Below are positions 1 to 12,146 of a stretch of DNA of 64,000 bases, in pieces. A program made the translations under genes and the position numbers. Within the stretch, counting starts at the first letter, position 1, and each line of letters opens with the position of its first letter. This DNA is from Podospora pseudocomata (lineage: Eukaryota; Ascomycota; Sordariomycetes; Sordariales; Podosporaceae): positions 248,001-312,000 of the forward strand of contig NW_026946363.1 of the NCBI RefSeq assembly GCF_035222375.1. Direction: 5' to 3'. The notes beneath the pieces are model-generated. The model had not been told where the DNA came from and made no database searches. It saw only the letters and a list, made by a program, of their open reading frames with translations.

Positions 1-385
1 CCGTCTGTAACGAAGACGCATGGGGTACCGTAGGTACCTCTAGCCATACGCACATTTAGAGGGCTTTGACTCGGATAGTTAGCTTCGTAGACGAACTATA
101 GTAATACAACTCAAATAGAATGTGCAACACATTCATCATCATTTCAAAAGCATTGACCTAGCTCACATCTAATTTGGATGCAAAGTGATGATGGTGGTGA
201 TTGCCCCTTTTTTACCTAAGGAGGTGGCGAGAGCTCAAAAATCAGCCACATGCACTAAATAGACTGTGGCTGAAGCTCTTCCTGTCATCAATGACGTTGC
301 ACCCCATCGCCAATCGCAAAACGGAAAAGTTGCGAACTTTGACTCTCTCCAACCACGATATTTTCCTGAAGATATCGGCTTCAAA
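1..385. other. Upstream non-coding stretch
   Basis: No credible gene is visible. The stretch probably holds the promoter and 5' leader of the plus-strand gene starting at 386. A gene lying further left could end here, but no conserved coding frame reaches the window edge. Confidence 0.5.
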
Positions 386-1133
386 ATGGGCGGCGCAAGC
401 TCCAAACCAGCACAGAATGCTGTGCGCAAGTTTCCGACCAGAGCTCCAGGATCAGCGACCCCCTCATCTCTCACAGCTGTGAGAAATGCAGCTCCAGAAT
501 CAACAACACCACCAGCGCCATCTCCAGCATCTCGAGCGCAAGCACAGGCTGTACCCCCAAAGTCCACAACTCAATTTGCGCCACGGCCCTCTGTCACAAA
601 GAATGAGTGTTAGTACTGCCTTTCCAACCGATATCCAACCAACATTATGTGCTAACAACCTACCCAAAGCCGCCGGTCGATCCTCTCCATCTTCGAAACA
701 AGATTCCTACTCCGCAAACCCAGACAAGACCCCCTCAGACTACCCATCCACCGATTTTGCCTCGCGCCTCAAACAAATGGGTGCTGTCCAGCCTAACCCA
801 ACATACTCCCCCTCCTCAATAGCATCGCCGCTAGTCGACGCTTCAGGCATTTCCCAGTCCATCTCCGGCCCCATGTTTCCCTCGGCGAAGAACAACCCTA
901 CTCTTGGAGCGCTGGAGAACCGCAGGCGGCTAGAGGAACAGGCAAAGCGGGAGATGGAGGACTGGGGCAAGTCTACTCATCAAGGGAAGGAGCTCTTGGA
1001 TATCGGCATCATTAAGAAGATCTTCGTCCTGAGTGAACAGGGCGAGTCAGACCAGGCGATTGAGAAACAACTAGGGCTGAAAAAGGGGGTCGTGGCTAAG
1101 CTCGGAAGGGACTTTCTCTCCATCGCCTCATGA
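386..1133 (+). CDS. Conserved fungal protein, N-myristoylation motif and C-terminal HTH-like region
   Basis: Two exons, 386-608 and 670-1133, encode about 228 aa. The 61-bp intron has donor GTTAGT, a GCTAAC branch site at 651-656 and acceptor AAAG, and it joins the frames in phase. The start is chosen because the protein then begins MGGASSKP, a typical N-myristoylation sequence, which suggests membrane association. The first two thirds are Pro/Ser/Ala-rich and probably disordered. The last 80 residues are ordered: a charged helix (ENRRRLEEQAKREMEDW) and then a segment resembling a helix-turn-helix (SDQAIEKQLGLKKGVVAKLG). I recall uncharacterised filamentous-fungal proteins of this architecture but know no established function. 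It converges on the SDR gene, with under 200 bp between stops. Confidence 0.75.
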
Positions 1134-1314
1134 GCATAAGCAAGTAAAAAGGGACAAGAAAGCAACTTCTTATACCAAGTCCTGCTCCTGCCGGCGTAAG
1201 CTATCAGACCCTCTTGTAAGACTAGAAAGCAAAGGAAGAACGAAGAGATAGGACGTCTCTTCCTGTACAAATACCATACGATACCCATCTTTGAACTCAA
1301 CCCCCAGCTCAAGT

Positions 1315-2352
1315 TTACCAAGCACAGTGCCCTCCGTCCACTCTCAAGTCAGCCCCCGTCATAAAGCTGCTTGCCTCGCTGAGCAAAAAGATGGCCGCGC
1401 CTCTGTACTCTTCCGGATAGCTCAGTCGCTTCAACATGTTGGCATCCGGCCAGGCGGTCCTCCGTTCGGGAAAGGCGTCGAACAAGCCTGCCGTCATAGC
1501 CGTGACGATGTACCCGGGCGAAAGCGAGTTAACTCTGATGCCGTGCTCACCCCACTCCGCGGCGAGGTTTCTCGCAAGCTGCAAGACCGCAGCCTTGGAG
1601 GCGTTATACGCCCTATTCATGATCATCTCATTAGCATCCCCAAGCATGCTCATAAGAAAAGAGGGAAGAAAAGCTCACGGGCAAATCAACCCCCTATTCG
1701 CCACCGTCCCACTCATGCTGCCCACGAGCACCAAACTCCCCCTCTGCTTTCGTGCAATCATCTCCCTCGCCACCGCCTGCGCGGTCATGAACACGCCCGT
1801 GACGTTCACCCCCATCATCTTGTCGACATCTTCCTTTTTGTACTCGAGCGCGGGCGTCTCTTGTTGTATCCCCGCCGCGGCGACCAGGCCGTTGATTTTC
1901 CCTTCCTTTTCTGCGATGCCGCCGACGATGGTCGCCAGGGCGGATTGGTCGCGCACGTCGACTTGGTGGGCGGTTAGGGCGCCGGAGGGGAAGGACTGCT
2001 GGACGGAGAGGAACTCGGGGGTTGGGGGGAGGAGGTCGAGGGCGTGGACTTTGGCGCCGGCGGAGAGGAGGGCTGCGGCTTGGGTTAGGCCTAGGCCGCG
2101 GGCGCCGCCGGTGATGAGGATGATGTGGTTTTGGAGGGTGAAGAGGTCTTTGAACGGCGGGGAGTAAGGGGGTTGGGTTAGGTCGGTTTGGAGGGAGGTG
2201 GAGGAGGAGAAGGGTCGGGTGGTGTTGGGAAGGGGGATGGTGGTGGTCTGACGGGGGATATGAAGTGGGTTGTTTCTGGGGAGTGAGGTGGCAGGTCGCA
2301 AGGTCATGGATCTGGCCGCTCTGGAGGCAGTTCTGGGGAGGAGGGAGGCCAT
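1315..2352 (-). CDS. Short-chain dehydrogenase/reductase (SDR), probably mitochondrial
   Basis: Two exons on the minus strand (2352-1679 and 1612-1315) encode about 323 aa. The 66-bp intron (1613-1678) has a GTGAGC donor and rejoins the frame across CC|G, giving the typical SDR run GLICPAYNASKAA. Visible motifs are the nucleotide-binding TGGARGLG, the NAAG-equivalent AAAG, the catalytic Ser in GSMSG, and YNASK (YxxxK). The C-terminal RVDGGHCAW is typical of sorbitol or mannitol dehydrogenase-like SDRs. About 60 N-terminal residues precede the fold and are rich in Arg, Ser and Thr with few acids, which suggests a mitochondrial presequence. I chose the ATG at 2352 (MASLLPRT). An in-frame ATG further upstream is excluded because it gives a less typical presequence. 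The substrate cannot be read from sequence. Confidence 0.85.
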
Positions 2353-5300
2353 TTTCTGTGGCTTTCTGACGCGTTCTTGAGGTGTTGTTCTCTTGAGGGT
2401 CTGTGGGGGCTTCCGAGAGTGTGTCTGCTGGAGGCTTTGTGTCGCAAGCAGTTGTCTCACTTATCTTTGGAGGAATGTGAAGTCGAGGCAACAATGACAC
2501 ACGGAGAATGTTATATAGGCTCTCAAGCCTCTCAAGTCCCTGCATTAGACCACATCTTAGGGCGAATCTATCTGATACACATAGGTACACATCATACGCC
2601 AATTCTGATGATCAATCACCCTTTTTCAGATTCCCCTCTCGGCCCCTATCTGCCAGCTCAACTCGATCCTCAAGCCTCAGATTCAAGTCCGAACCGGCAC
2701 AACCCCAGGATACGGTGCAGCTAACAACGCCGTGTCATGCAACCGGTGAGATGGCCCTGGACCGGTCAACTTCAGATCCAACCCTACCCACTCACCCAAG
2801 TCCAATAGAACGGGGCTTGAACCGTATCAAGAACCGCAGTAGCACGCAATATCAAGCGTGGTTGCCTCCTCCCACTGCTACGGCATCGAGGTGCAGTTTC
2901 GAGACCGCCCAGCTAAACGCCGATCACCTCGATGTGGGGAAAGCTTGAGGGAGCATTGGATTTGGAGCAGCGACGGGTTTTCCTCTTGAGGAAGGGCCGA
3001 GGGGTAATAGATATCTGGGCGCGTGGCCTACAGTGGTCTCAGCACACAACATGATGTTGACTGATGGTAGAATGACGCTGGCCAGTGGTTCGGGCACCCC
3101 GCTCGCACAGTTGATGTCGAAAGTGCAGAGAGCGGAGCTATAGCTGCAGCAAGTCGAGAAAGCAGCTAGAGGGGTGTGATTCTCAGTAGCGTCCTTCTAT
3201 CACAAAGCGTCCCGATCGAGCGGCGTACATCTCAAGGTGGCAAGTCAACCTGCACGAGATGCACCTTGATAAATCCCGAACCAGGTCCCCAGTTGGTCCA
3301 GATCGCGACTGGCTCGCTGTATCCGCGCCTATTGGCTTGAAGCCAACAGGCTGGGTTACTTTCTACCACCATCACATCGATCACCAGTCTGTTGTGAATG
3401 GAGGAGATTCTGCCCCTCGAGCCATGGCAAGTGTGAGGTAGGACAGGAGAGAAACAGCCGGCTCGCGGCTTGGGCCGGATGCTGTCCTACCCACCACATA
3501 GAGATTGTCTACACCACCGGAAAGATTGAAGCCGCTCCCGCCACTTATCTTGGGGTACACACCTTCTCGGCAGCTGTATTCTCTGTCCCACCATATCGCA
3601 GTTCGATATCCTCGATTCCTGTTGAGACATGGCCATCGCGAACCTCGTTCCCCCGTTCTCTGATATTTTCGCGAGACATTCGCTGAAATGTTCTTTCTAT
3701 GGGGGGGTTCGGTCGCCAAGCCCGGATCCCCCGCTTCTGCATGCCGGGTAACGTAACCGCGTTCGGCATCTCCGTGAGCTCGTTGCGAGTTGATCAAGGG
3801 AATTAAAAGGCAGGTCGGGCCTCCTGGAAATCTTCCGAAACCAGGCTCATCTTCCGCAACGTGCCCGGTCCAGGGGGGCCATCCGGCATGCAGGTTGCGC
3901 GTTCCGGCTCCGACATGCGACCTTGCGTAAGAAACCCCCATTCTTTGCGCCGGCTCGAGTTGCGATGGAATTGCTATTTCAGTATTTCAGGCAACCCGCA
4001 CGAGCCATGGTGCCCTCCAAGATGCCCCTTTCAATATCCCGCGGCGGCCCTTGCCTTTCCTATGTCCTGTTATCAACACCAATACCTCAACGGCCGAGTT
4101 TCATCATGACTCAGCGGCCTACTGTAACATGCTGCTCTTGATAAGCATGAAGTATCGGCCTTCGTATGGATGCTCCTTTTGCACCCAAAGAGAGCCAGCC
4201 GGAGCAAAAGAAGCGGCGCCAGCAGCAACAGCAGCAATGTCCGGTTCTGGCATAGGTTTGTGCTGATGGTTCCTTTAACATGGGGTTTGGCGTAGCTGCG
4301 ACGAGCGCGCTAATCAACGGTAGGTTCCCCAAAAGGGACTCGGGTTGTGTCGGTGCGGGCCAAGAATCCGTGCTTTCGGGAAGACCCGCCGGGTCGCCGA
4401 TCTCTTTGCCTTGACGACAACCTCCGGAGCTCCGTCTCCGGACGGGACGGCACCGCACACTACACAACGGGCGGAACAAGAACAGACATTTTTTTCTCGC
4501 TGATATCCATATCCCCACAGCGCCATGATGAGTGGTTTAACGTTGTTCCCAGCCGTTCGAATCAGGGGATCTGTAGATAGCCTTCTATTTATTCATTCCC
4601 GACAGTGGACCCTCATCCGTAGCAATTTGCTTTTTTACGAATACCGGTGCAGCTAGAAGCCACGAATCGGCGATCGGAAAGACGGCAAGACTCTCTGGTG
4701 GAGAGAGCATCTCAGCAGATGGTCACGAATTCCTTCAGAAATGGCTGATGGTGATGTGAACATGCCGCCAGATGGGGGTTAGGGTCATTAGCACAGTGGG
4801 CAAAGAGTGGCTCCTGTGTGGAGGCTGATGATGCTTAGCTGACGCGCCAAACTGGCTTCAGCAATCCGCTGACCGCTTCTCCCCTCAATTCAACGTTTCA
4901 CCATGTCTGCGTTAGCCTCTTCGAACCGTCTTCTCGAACGATTTGCCATGGCGTAGCTCACCAGCCCTCCAACCGCAACGTCAATCAGGCCCGAACGGAA
5001 CGATCCGTCATGCCATGCGTGGCTTCCCGCGGCTTTCCTTTTTTGACAGAAACGGAGACTTGACACCTCGCTTGATGCTCATCTCTTTGGAGATTTGCAA
5101 CTGGAGCCGCCAAGTTGCACGGCTTTCGCTAGGTTTCGCGCCGACGTCTTCCTCAGCAAAAGAAACAGCCATGACCGAGGCTTCAGGCGAAGTCATACGA
5201 TATCGGATTGCCGAAGCGACGTCCCCATGATGGACCAGGGTCTCGGTGGGTGATGGGTGAGGCGACAGCAGGGGTACCTGAACTCCCGTGTCCAGTCTCT

Positions 5301-5661
5301 CCATTGATATCTTTCGATTTGTGTCCTTCTAGATTTTCTGCCGAACCGCCGCACCCCGACTCGAGCCATTCCATCCAGGACCCTTGGAGATTGCCTGAAC
5401 AACACGAGAAGAGCGCTTTCGTCTATTGAGCTGGCGTCAAACTTTACGCCATGGTTCGTCGGAATTTATCGGGCTCAAGCCATGGCCACGGTGCAACTCT
5501 TTTGATGGGGATATGACAGCAATCTGACAATGACAGCGGGCTCTCGTTGCTGTCAACCCTTCATTTGTCTCTATCGACAAATTTCCATTCACCATCCCTG
5601 TCTGTTCCCATATCCCGATGACGTCGATTCCATTCCGGTGGGCTCGGAGAAAAATTAACCT

Positions 5662-5919
5662 CGAAAATCCGCACAAAACGGCAGCAAGCCCGACGACACA
5701 GTGGCCTAGCCAGCAATCGACCTCTTGGCAGAGCGGGGAGTGGAAACTATGGCAATATATTTGTGGGATAATATCACCAGGTCCCTCATGAATAGCCGGC
5801 ACTAGGTGGGAGACGGTTCTGCTCCGTCGTGATGGGAGATTGTGTATTTCCAAATAGTCCCGTATGGGTGACTTCTCGGGCAGCAGAAAGAGCGTGGCGT
5901 CCGAAAATCCGCACAGAAC
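5662..5919. repeat. Pair of 18-bp direct elements 240 bp apart
   Basis: CGAAAATCCGCACARAAC occurs at 5662-5679 and again at 5902-5919. The copies differ at one position, and the flanks are unrelated. They lie 630-890 bp upstream of the flavohaemoglobin start codon, so a paired regulatory site is possible. Nothing else supports that function. Confidence 0.45.
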
Positions 5920-6249
5920 CACGCGACCATGGGCTCTTGTGACAGGCATGGCACAGACCTGCAAGGCTGAAGCCATCGCCAAGTTGTGTCGGCAGTGGAA
6001 CTCGTGGGACTGGAGCACCCCCTGCACGACACATGGCAGCCTCGAGTGGCAGCGATGGGACCCTCGCAACACGGAAAGACTTTTCCAAACAGCGCTTCGC
6101 GCACACATTTCAATCTGGCAATCTTCTGGTTCATCCTTGCGAGCCGCGACTATCGTACGAGCTAGCTGACCTAGGCCGGACTATGACTCGCCGCGCCCTT
6201 GAAAAAAAAAAAACATCAATTTCCACTTTTTCGGTTTCACCCTGTGTGG

Positions 6250-6256
6250 TATATAG
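6250..6256 (+). promoter_or_regulatory. Possible TATA box of the flavohaemoglobin gene
   Basis: TATATAG lies about 295 bp upstream of the ATG at 6551, just after a purine-rich run and a C/T-rich segment. This suits a core promoter with a leader of roughly 250 nt. The transcription start itself is not visible. Confidence 0.3.
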
Positions 6257-6550
6257 TCAACACCATGTCCCATCACGGCGCCCGCAGGACCGCTGGTCTT
6301 TCACACAGTAGCAGCTCTGTAGTATTTGTAGGCCAAGCAAGAGAATAGCAGCAGCAGCTTGGCACCCACGCCGGTTTCTCGCCCCGTCCATCCGTTCGTT
6401 CGTTTTCTTGGTTTATCGGTTGACCAACTTCCACCTCGACATCACCATCATCATCCCGAGTGGTAATAAGTCCAAGGGACACATTCGATTGGGGAGGTAC
6501 ACTCACAAACACCCACAAAACGCCGTCAGACAGCAGCAATTTGGCTCAAA

Positions 6551-7798
6551 ATGGCGCTCACATATCAACAATCAAAACTGGTCAAGGACACCATCCCGGC
6601 CCTCCGAGAGCACGGTGAGAAGATCACGACCATCTTCTACAAGAACATGCTTCGCGACCACCCGGAGTTGAACAACTACTTCAACAGCGTCAACCAGAAG
6701 AATGGCCGGCAACCGCGTGCCTTGACCTCTGTCATCCTCAGCTTCGCCTCCAACATCAACCACATCAGTGAGCTGATCCCCAAGTTTGAGCGCATGTGCA
6801 ACAAGCACTGCTCTCTCGGTATCCAGCCTGAACACTACGAGATTGTCGGCAAATACCTGATCATGGCCTTCACCGAGGTGCTTGGCCCAGCAATGACACC
6901 GCAGGTGCATTCGGCTTGGGAGAAGGCGTACTGGTTGTTGGCCAAGATGCTCATTGGGCGGGAGGCGCAGCTTTACAGAGACTTTGAGTCGTGGAGCTCA
7001 TGGCGCAAGTTCAAGATTGACCGGGTGGTGCCAGAGACGGAGGATATCTACTCCTTCTATCTCGTGCCACAAGACGGCAAGAAGTTGCCCAAGTTCTTCC
7101 CAGGACAGTACATCTCTTTGCGGGTGAACGGCCCGGAGGGCTATCTCCAGTCAAGACAGTACTCGCTCAGTGAGGCGTGGAAGCCTGACTACTACCGCAT
7201 TACGGTCAAGAGGGATGAAGGCGCCAGGTATTCCAACTCGGTTTCACAATCGTACTTTCATCCTGGTGTTGTGTCCAACCTCTTGATCGACTCGATGCCC
7301 GCTGGCACCATGGTCGACGTTTCTCACCCCGCCGGCGAGTTCTTCCTCGACACCAACAACTCCAGCAACGTCCCCATCGTCCTCATCTCGGCCGGTGTCG
7401 GTGTTGCGCCCATGGTCGCCATTGCCAACGAAGTCGTTGCGACACAACCCAACAGGCCAATCTCGTGGATCCACGGCTCCAGGAAATCGGTACCGTTTGA
7501 GGAGCACATCACACACCTGAGACGCACCAACCCCAACTTCCACACCAACATCTTCAAGACACACCTTGCTGGGAGCGACGTGGTGGGGGTAAACTACAAC
7601 TACGACTTCCGCATGGACCTCGCCAAGGTCAACCCCGACGACCTCCACCTCAACCACGGCGGCACCGAGTACTTCATCTGCGGTCCCGAGCAGTTCATGC
7701 TGGAGATGTCGGATTACCTCAAGAGCCAGGGCGTGCTGACCCAGCGCGTCCATTTTGAGCTCTTCTCGACCGGTGACCTTGCGTTCAAGCACCAATGA
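6551..7798 (+). CDS. Flavohaemoglobin (nitric oxide dioxygenase)
   Basis: A single exon encodes 415 aa, the full length for this family. The enzyme oxidises NO to nitrate using O2, haem, FAD and NAD(P)H, and protects against nitrosative stress. The globin domain spans about residues 1-145, with distal Tyr30 (B10), Gln54 (E7) and proximal His86 (NKHCSLG). The FAD domain (about 150-265) has the flavin motif RQYSLS at 202-207. The NAD-binding domain follows, with GVGVAP at 282-287 and FICGPEQF at 375-382. All key residues are present. There is no obvious targeting peptide, and the C-terminal KHQ is not a clear PTS1, so the cytosol is the simplest location. The isolated position behind a 4-kb promoter region fits an inducible gene, but that is inference. 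Confidence 0.97.
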   Translation: MALTYQQSKLVKDTIPALREHGEKITTIFYKNMLRDHPELNNYFNSVNQKNGRQPRALTSVILSFASNINHISELIPKFERMCNKHCSLGIQPEHYEIVGKYLIMAFTEVLGPAMTPQVHSAWEKAYWLLAKMLIGREAQLYRDFESWSSWRKFKIDRVVPETEDIYSFYLVPQDGKKLPKFFPGQYISLRVNGPEGYLQSRQYSLSEAWKPDYYRITVKRDEGARYSNSVSQSYFHPGVVSNLLIDSMPAGTMVDVSHPAGEFFLDTNNSSNVPIVLISAGVGVAPMVAIANEVVATQPNRPISWIHGSRKSVPFEEHITHLRRTNPNFHTNIFKTHLAGSDVVGVNYNYDFRMDLAKVNPDDLHLNHGGTEYFICGPEQFMLEMSDYLKSQGVLTQRVHFELFSTGDLAFKHQ

Positions 7799-8497
7799 GT
7801 GTGAGCTTTTCTCACGGAGATGACGGACGATGACGACGACGACGAAGCGGAGTTATCTCCCTTTGTGACATGCCGAGATGATGCTCGCTTTTCAGCATCC
7901 CGATCTTTTCTTTTTGCGGGCTGAGGAGAGTTCCTTGGTCAGTCTGCTTCAGGCAGGACCGGAGCAGAGAGCAACATTTCCGTACATACATACATACACG
8001 TAAACACATATTTGTGCTGACAAAGGAGGAAGAGAAATGGGGGAGAGAAGAGAAGAAAGAAGAAGAAAAAAAAGCACGTTTTCGATACCCAGGGCCATTA
8101 CATAATCTATGGAATTCTTTTTCTCGTCTTGGCTGGCGTTCCTGGAAACCGGTTTTTTTTTTGAGGGAGGCGGGGGGAAGGGGGTTTGTTTTCTGTACAC
8201 ATTGTTTGTCGAAAAGAATTGCGCGTGGTTGTCTTTCGTTTTTTGCTGTATAAAATCTCAGGGGTGGTTTGGGGGAGGGTGAGGGATAGGCATGGGCTGC
8301 ATTAAAGAGATAAGGTGTAGCGGTGTTTTTTTATTACGGGGAATACTATCAAACATTTTTCCTTTTTGGAGGGTGACGGGGAAAGGTGGGCATGATGGTG
8401 TTTTGTCTTTTTTTTATTTACTTTTTTTGGATTGTTTTCTGTTTATGTGTGTGTGTGTCGTTTTTGCAATGTTTTCAGAAGTTGGTCATTGTCATTG

Positions 8498-8555
<58 letters not shown>

Positions 8556-9653
8556 TATATCTAACTTAATTCTGCATTCATCTCAACACTTGGTGTTTGA
8601 GATAGGGGAGGGAGGGGGGTTGCTTTCGTTGTACATAGAGAATTTTTGGCCAGCACACGGCAGGCAAAAAGGGGTTGTTGTTAGTTTTTATATATATACG
8701 CCTGTCCCCTTTTGTACCTCCCTGGGGCTTTTACCGTACTCGCTGTTGTAATGCTTGATACTCACTCACACTCTGTACATGATGAGTATGGTGATACATG
8801 TCGGTTTATGTTATCTATTTCGTCTCATGTGGTGTTTTGTTTTCACCGCTGGGCGGCTCCAAGTGTCTGGTTGCTGGGAGAGGAGGTTTATGCAGGGTGC
8901 ATAATTAAGATTTTTTTTGCATAAACCCTTCTCCTTGTGCATCATCTCTGTATGACAGTCGCCGCACGGACCATATTTAGCCGGTTGTGCATATTTCCGA
9001 GGATAACTGTTCATCCAGCAGTAAGATGGATATTGACAACTCTTTTACTGAGTTGGTGTTGGACTACGATTTCTGGGGTCTTTTTTCTCTTTTCGGGCTA
9101 ATTTCTTTCTGATCCATCAGGGCTCTTTAATCGAGATCACGGCGGAGGGTGAGGCTAGGGCTAAGGCCCATCAATTAGGTATCTTTGATGTATGGTCGTA
9201 TTCCAAACAGCACTCTCTCATTTGTTGTCCATCTCCTTCCCGGCACGCAGTTGGGAGACGGGACAGAAATAACCCCCCCAGCTTGGGTGTTGCACTGTAC
9301 ATATTTATCTTGATGTGTTTCCTATAAACAAACAACTAGAGCAGATAACACCTTGCAAAACAAAGACAATTCATAGCATCTCAATACCATGTGCCCTTAC
9401 CAAAACAAAATTCTCCAGACATACATACACACACATTTGCCACCCTATACCTGCCCAAAGCCTGATCCTGATAACCGCACAAAAAAGAAATAGATATCCT
9501 GCCCCAACCACCCAGCAAATAAAACGCCAAAGACATAACACAACCCTGAACTCCGAAGCTCCTTAAATAATGCTGATAAATGGGTCACTGATTTGCTCAA
9601 GACGCCTATCTCCTGGCGACTTTCCGTTGACGCGTAGAGCGACGCTTGGTATC
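7799..9653. other. 3' region of flavohaemoglobin and spacer with TCA microsatellite
   Basis: T- and G-rich plus-strand sequence without a credible coding frame. It probably includes the 3' UTR. A perfect TCA microsatellite lies within it. Short ORFs such as 8292-8564 simply translate that repeat into His or Ile runs. Confidence 0.6.
8498..8554 (+). repeat. (TCA)19 microsatellite
   Basis: Nineteen uninterrupted TCA units downstream of the flavohaemoglobin gene, with imperfect GTCATT units just before them. It lies in non-coding sequence and is probably length-variable between strains. Confidence 0.95.
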
Positions 9654-9986
9654 CTACACCGCTGACTGCTGCTCCCCTTGCTTCTCATCCGCATTACTGA
9701 GCTCCAACGCCTTCAGATTAGCATCGCACATTGCGACATCTCCGCCGACATCTTTGGGCAGACGGCTCTCTCGAGGTGGCTGTTGCTCCGGCTGTTGCTC
9801 CGGCTGTTGTTCCGGCTGCTGCCCCAACTGCTGCTGCTGACCCTCTTGCTGCTGCTGCTGCTGCTGTGAAGATGCCGATGCCGACGCTGCCCGAGCCGCA
9901 ACAGTACTGTTCCTCGAACTAACCCTCGTCGGTGGGCGACCCCTCCCACGCTTTGGCTTTTGCTGCTTCTGTGGCTTCGCGCCCAA
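9654..9986 (-). other. Open frame in phase after the gcn5 stop: AT-hook plus Q-rich tail
   Basis: Directly after the gcn5 TAG (9989-9987), the same frame stays open for 110 codons. It starts LGAKPQKQQ, then has a textbook AT-hook core with basic flanks (KPKRGRGRPP), a Ser/Ala stretch, a run of seven Gln, four PEQQ-type units and an ordinary-looking mixed C-terminus. It has no ATG near its start, so it is not an independent gene. It could be a readthrough or alternatively spliced extension of Gcn5, or the remains of an ancestral longer C-terminus. No donor/acceptor pair with correct phase that skips the stop was found. Confidence 0.4.
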
Positions 9987-11255
<1,269 letters not shown>

Positions 11256-11689
11256 GTTGCGCGCGGCGATTCCGGGATGAAAGCGAGTGAGGGCTGTATA
11301 TGGGCGACGGCTCAAGCTGTCAAGCTTCTGGCGCCATTCATTTCGATGGCAAGCGCCGGGGATTGATGGAAGTTGTCGCGTTGCCGATTGACGATGGCTC
11401 CGATGATGATGCGGAGAGAAGTGGATCTCGGTTCTCGAAGCTGCCACTTGCTGCGGCGCCTGGCCCCGGCTGCGACTGCAGGGCTGCCCCACCGACAGGG
11501 GGCCGCTGCCTATGGAGAATGGCACTAGTTCGTTTCGGGGTTCGAACACGTTCCCGTTCTTGAGCTTCAGCTTCACGTCCAGTGAAGCTGTCCCAGAGCT
11601 GCTGGCACCGACAGCCTATCCGTACAGGCAATCACCAACTCTGCATCCTTCATCTGTCTACTACCACATCTCCAGCACCATCACAGCAC

Positions 11690-12049
11690 ATGGATTCTTC
11701 ACTGCACGAGGTCTGGCAGGCTGCGTCCGGCTCGCCGTTCACCCCCGCCATCGGCAAGGACAACCAGTTTCTCTTGGCCTTCATTCTCCTGGTCCTGGGC
11801 TTTGGCCTCAGTGGCGCGTTCGCTCTGAGTATGCTTGCACCCGCACCTCCTCCGCGCAAACCATCTTGCTAACCCTGACATTGCGACAGACCGGTCTGTA
11901 GTGAGCCTCCCAACTTTGGCTGTGCCTGCGTCGTTGTCGCTTGCGTACGTTTTCCACCCATCTGGTCCAGATCCATAGGGATATTCGTTCTAACATCCAA
12001 AAGGGTTGGTGTGGTTTATATGTTCTGTGCGGTCGGGGTCTACGTTTAA
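11690..12049 (+). CDS. ost5: Oligosaccharyltransferase subunit Ost5-like small membrane protein
   Basis: Three exons (11690-11828, 11890-11944, 12004-12049) encode a 79-aa protein. Introns of 61 and 59 bp have GTATGC and GTACGT donors, and all phases agree. The protein begins MDSSLHEVWQAASGSPFTP and has two hydrophobic helices, about residues 26-46 and 58-78, with an NRS tripeptide between them. Length, two-TM topology and the N-terminal EVWQAA..SPFTP and C-terminal YMFCAVGVYV patterns match fungal Ost5, a non-catalytic subunit of the ER oligosaccharyltransferase that transfers N-glycans. The start is the first ATG and gives the expected N-terminus. It shares an upstream region with gcn5. Confidence 0.85.
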
Positions 12050-12146
12050 GATACCCTCGAAATCTGTACCATAATTCTTTCCTTCGCACAAAAGCAATTC
12101 GATTCCTGTTTGACATTCCTCGTTTCCACCACCCCCACCGACCAAG

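Larger units (their letters stand above)
2353..6550. other. Long non-coding spacer upstream of flavohaemoglobin
   Basis: About 4.2 kb without a supported gene. Open frames here (for example 3381-3941 and 5437-6108, both minus) are rich in Cys, Arg and Trp, lack recognisable domains and lack splice-consistent extensions. Visible landmarks are a TGACTCA palindromic core (Gcn4/AP-1 type) at 4107-4113, two near-identical 18-bp elements at 5662-5679 and 5902-5919, a purine tract near 6200 and TATATAG at 6250-6256. The last 300 bp probably form the flavohaemoglobin promoter and leader. Confidence 0.6.

Noticed and set aside
3381-3941. 186-codon open frame on the minus strand
   Set aside because: Composition typical of GC-rich non-coding DNA. 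Nothing resembles a conserved motif, and no intron extends it.
5437-6108. 223-codon open frame on the minus strand upstream of flavohaemoglobin
   Set aside because: Cys/His/Arg-rich random-like composition, no domain, no promoter-like leader, and overlapped by several equally open frames on both strands.
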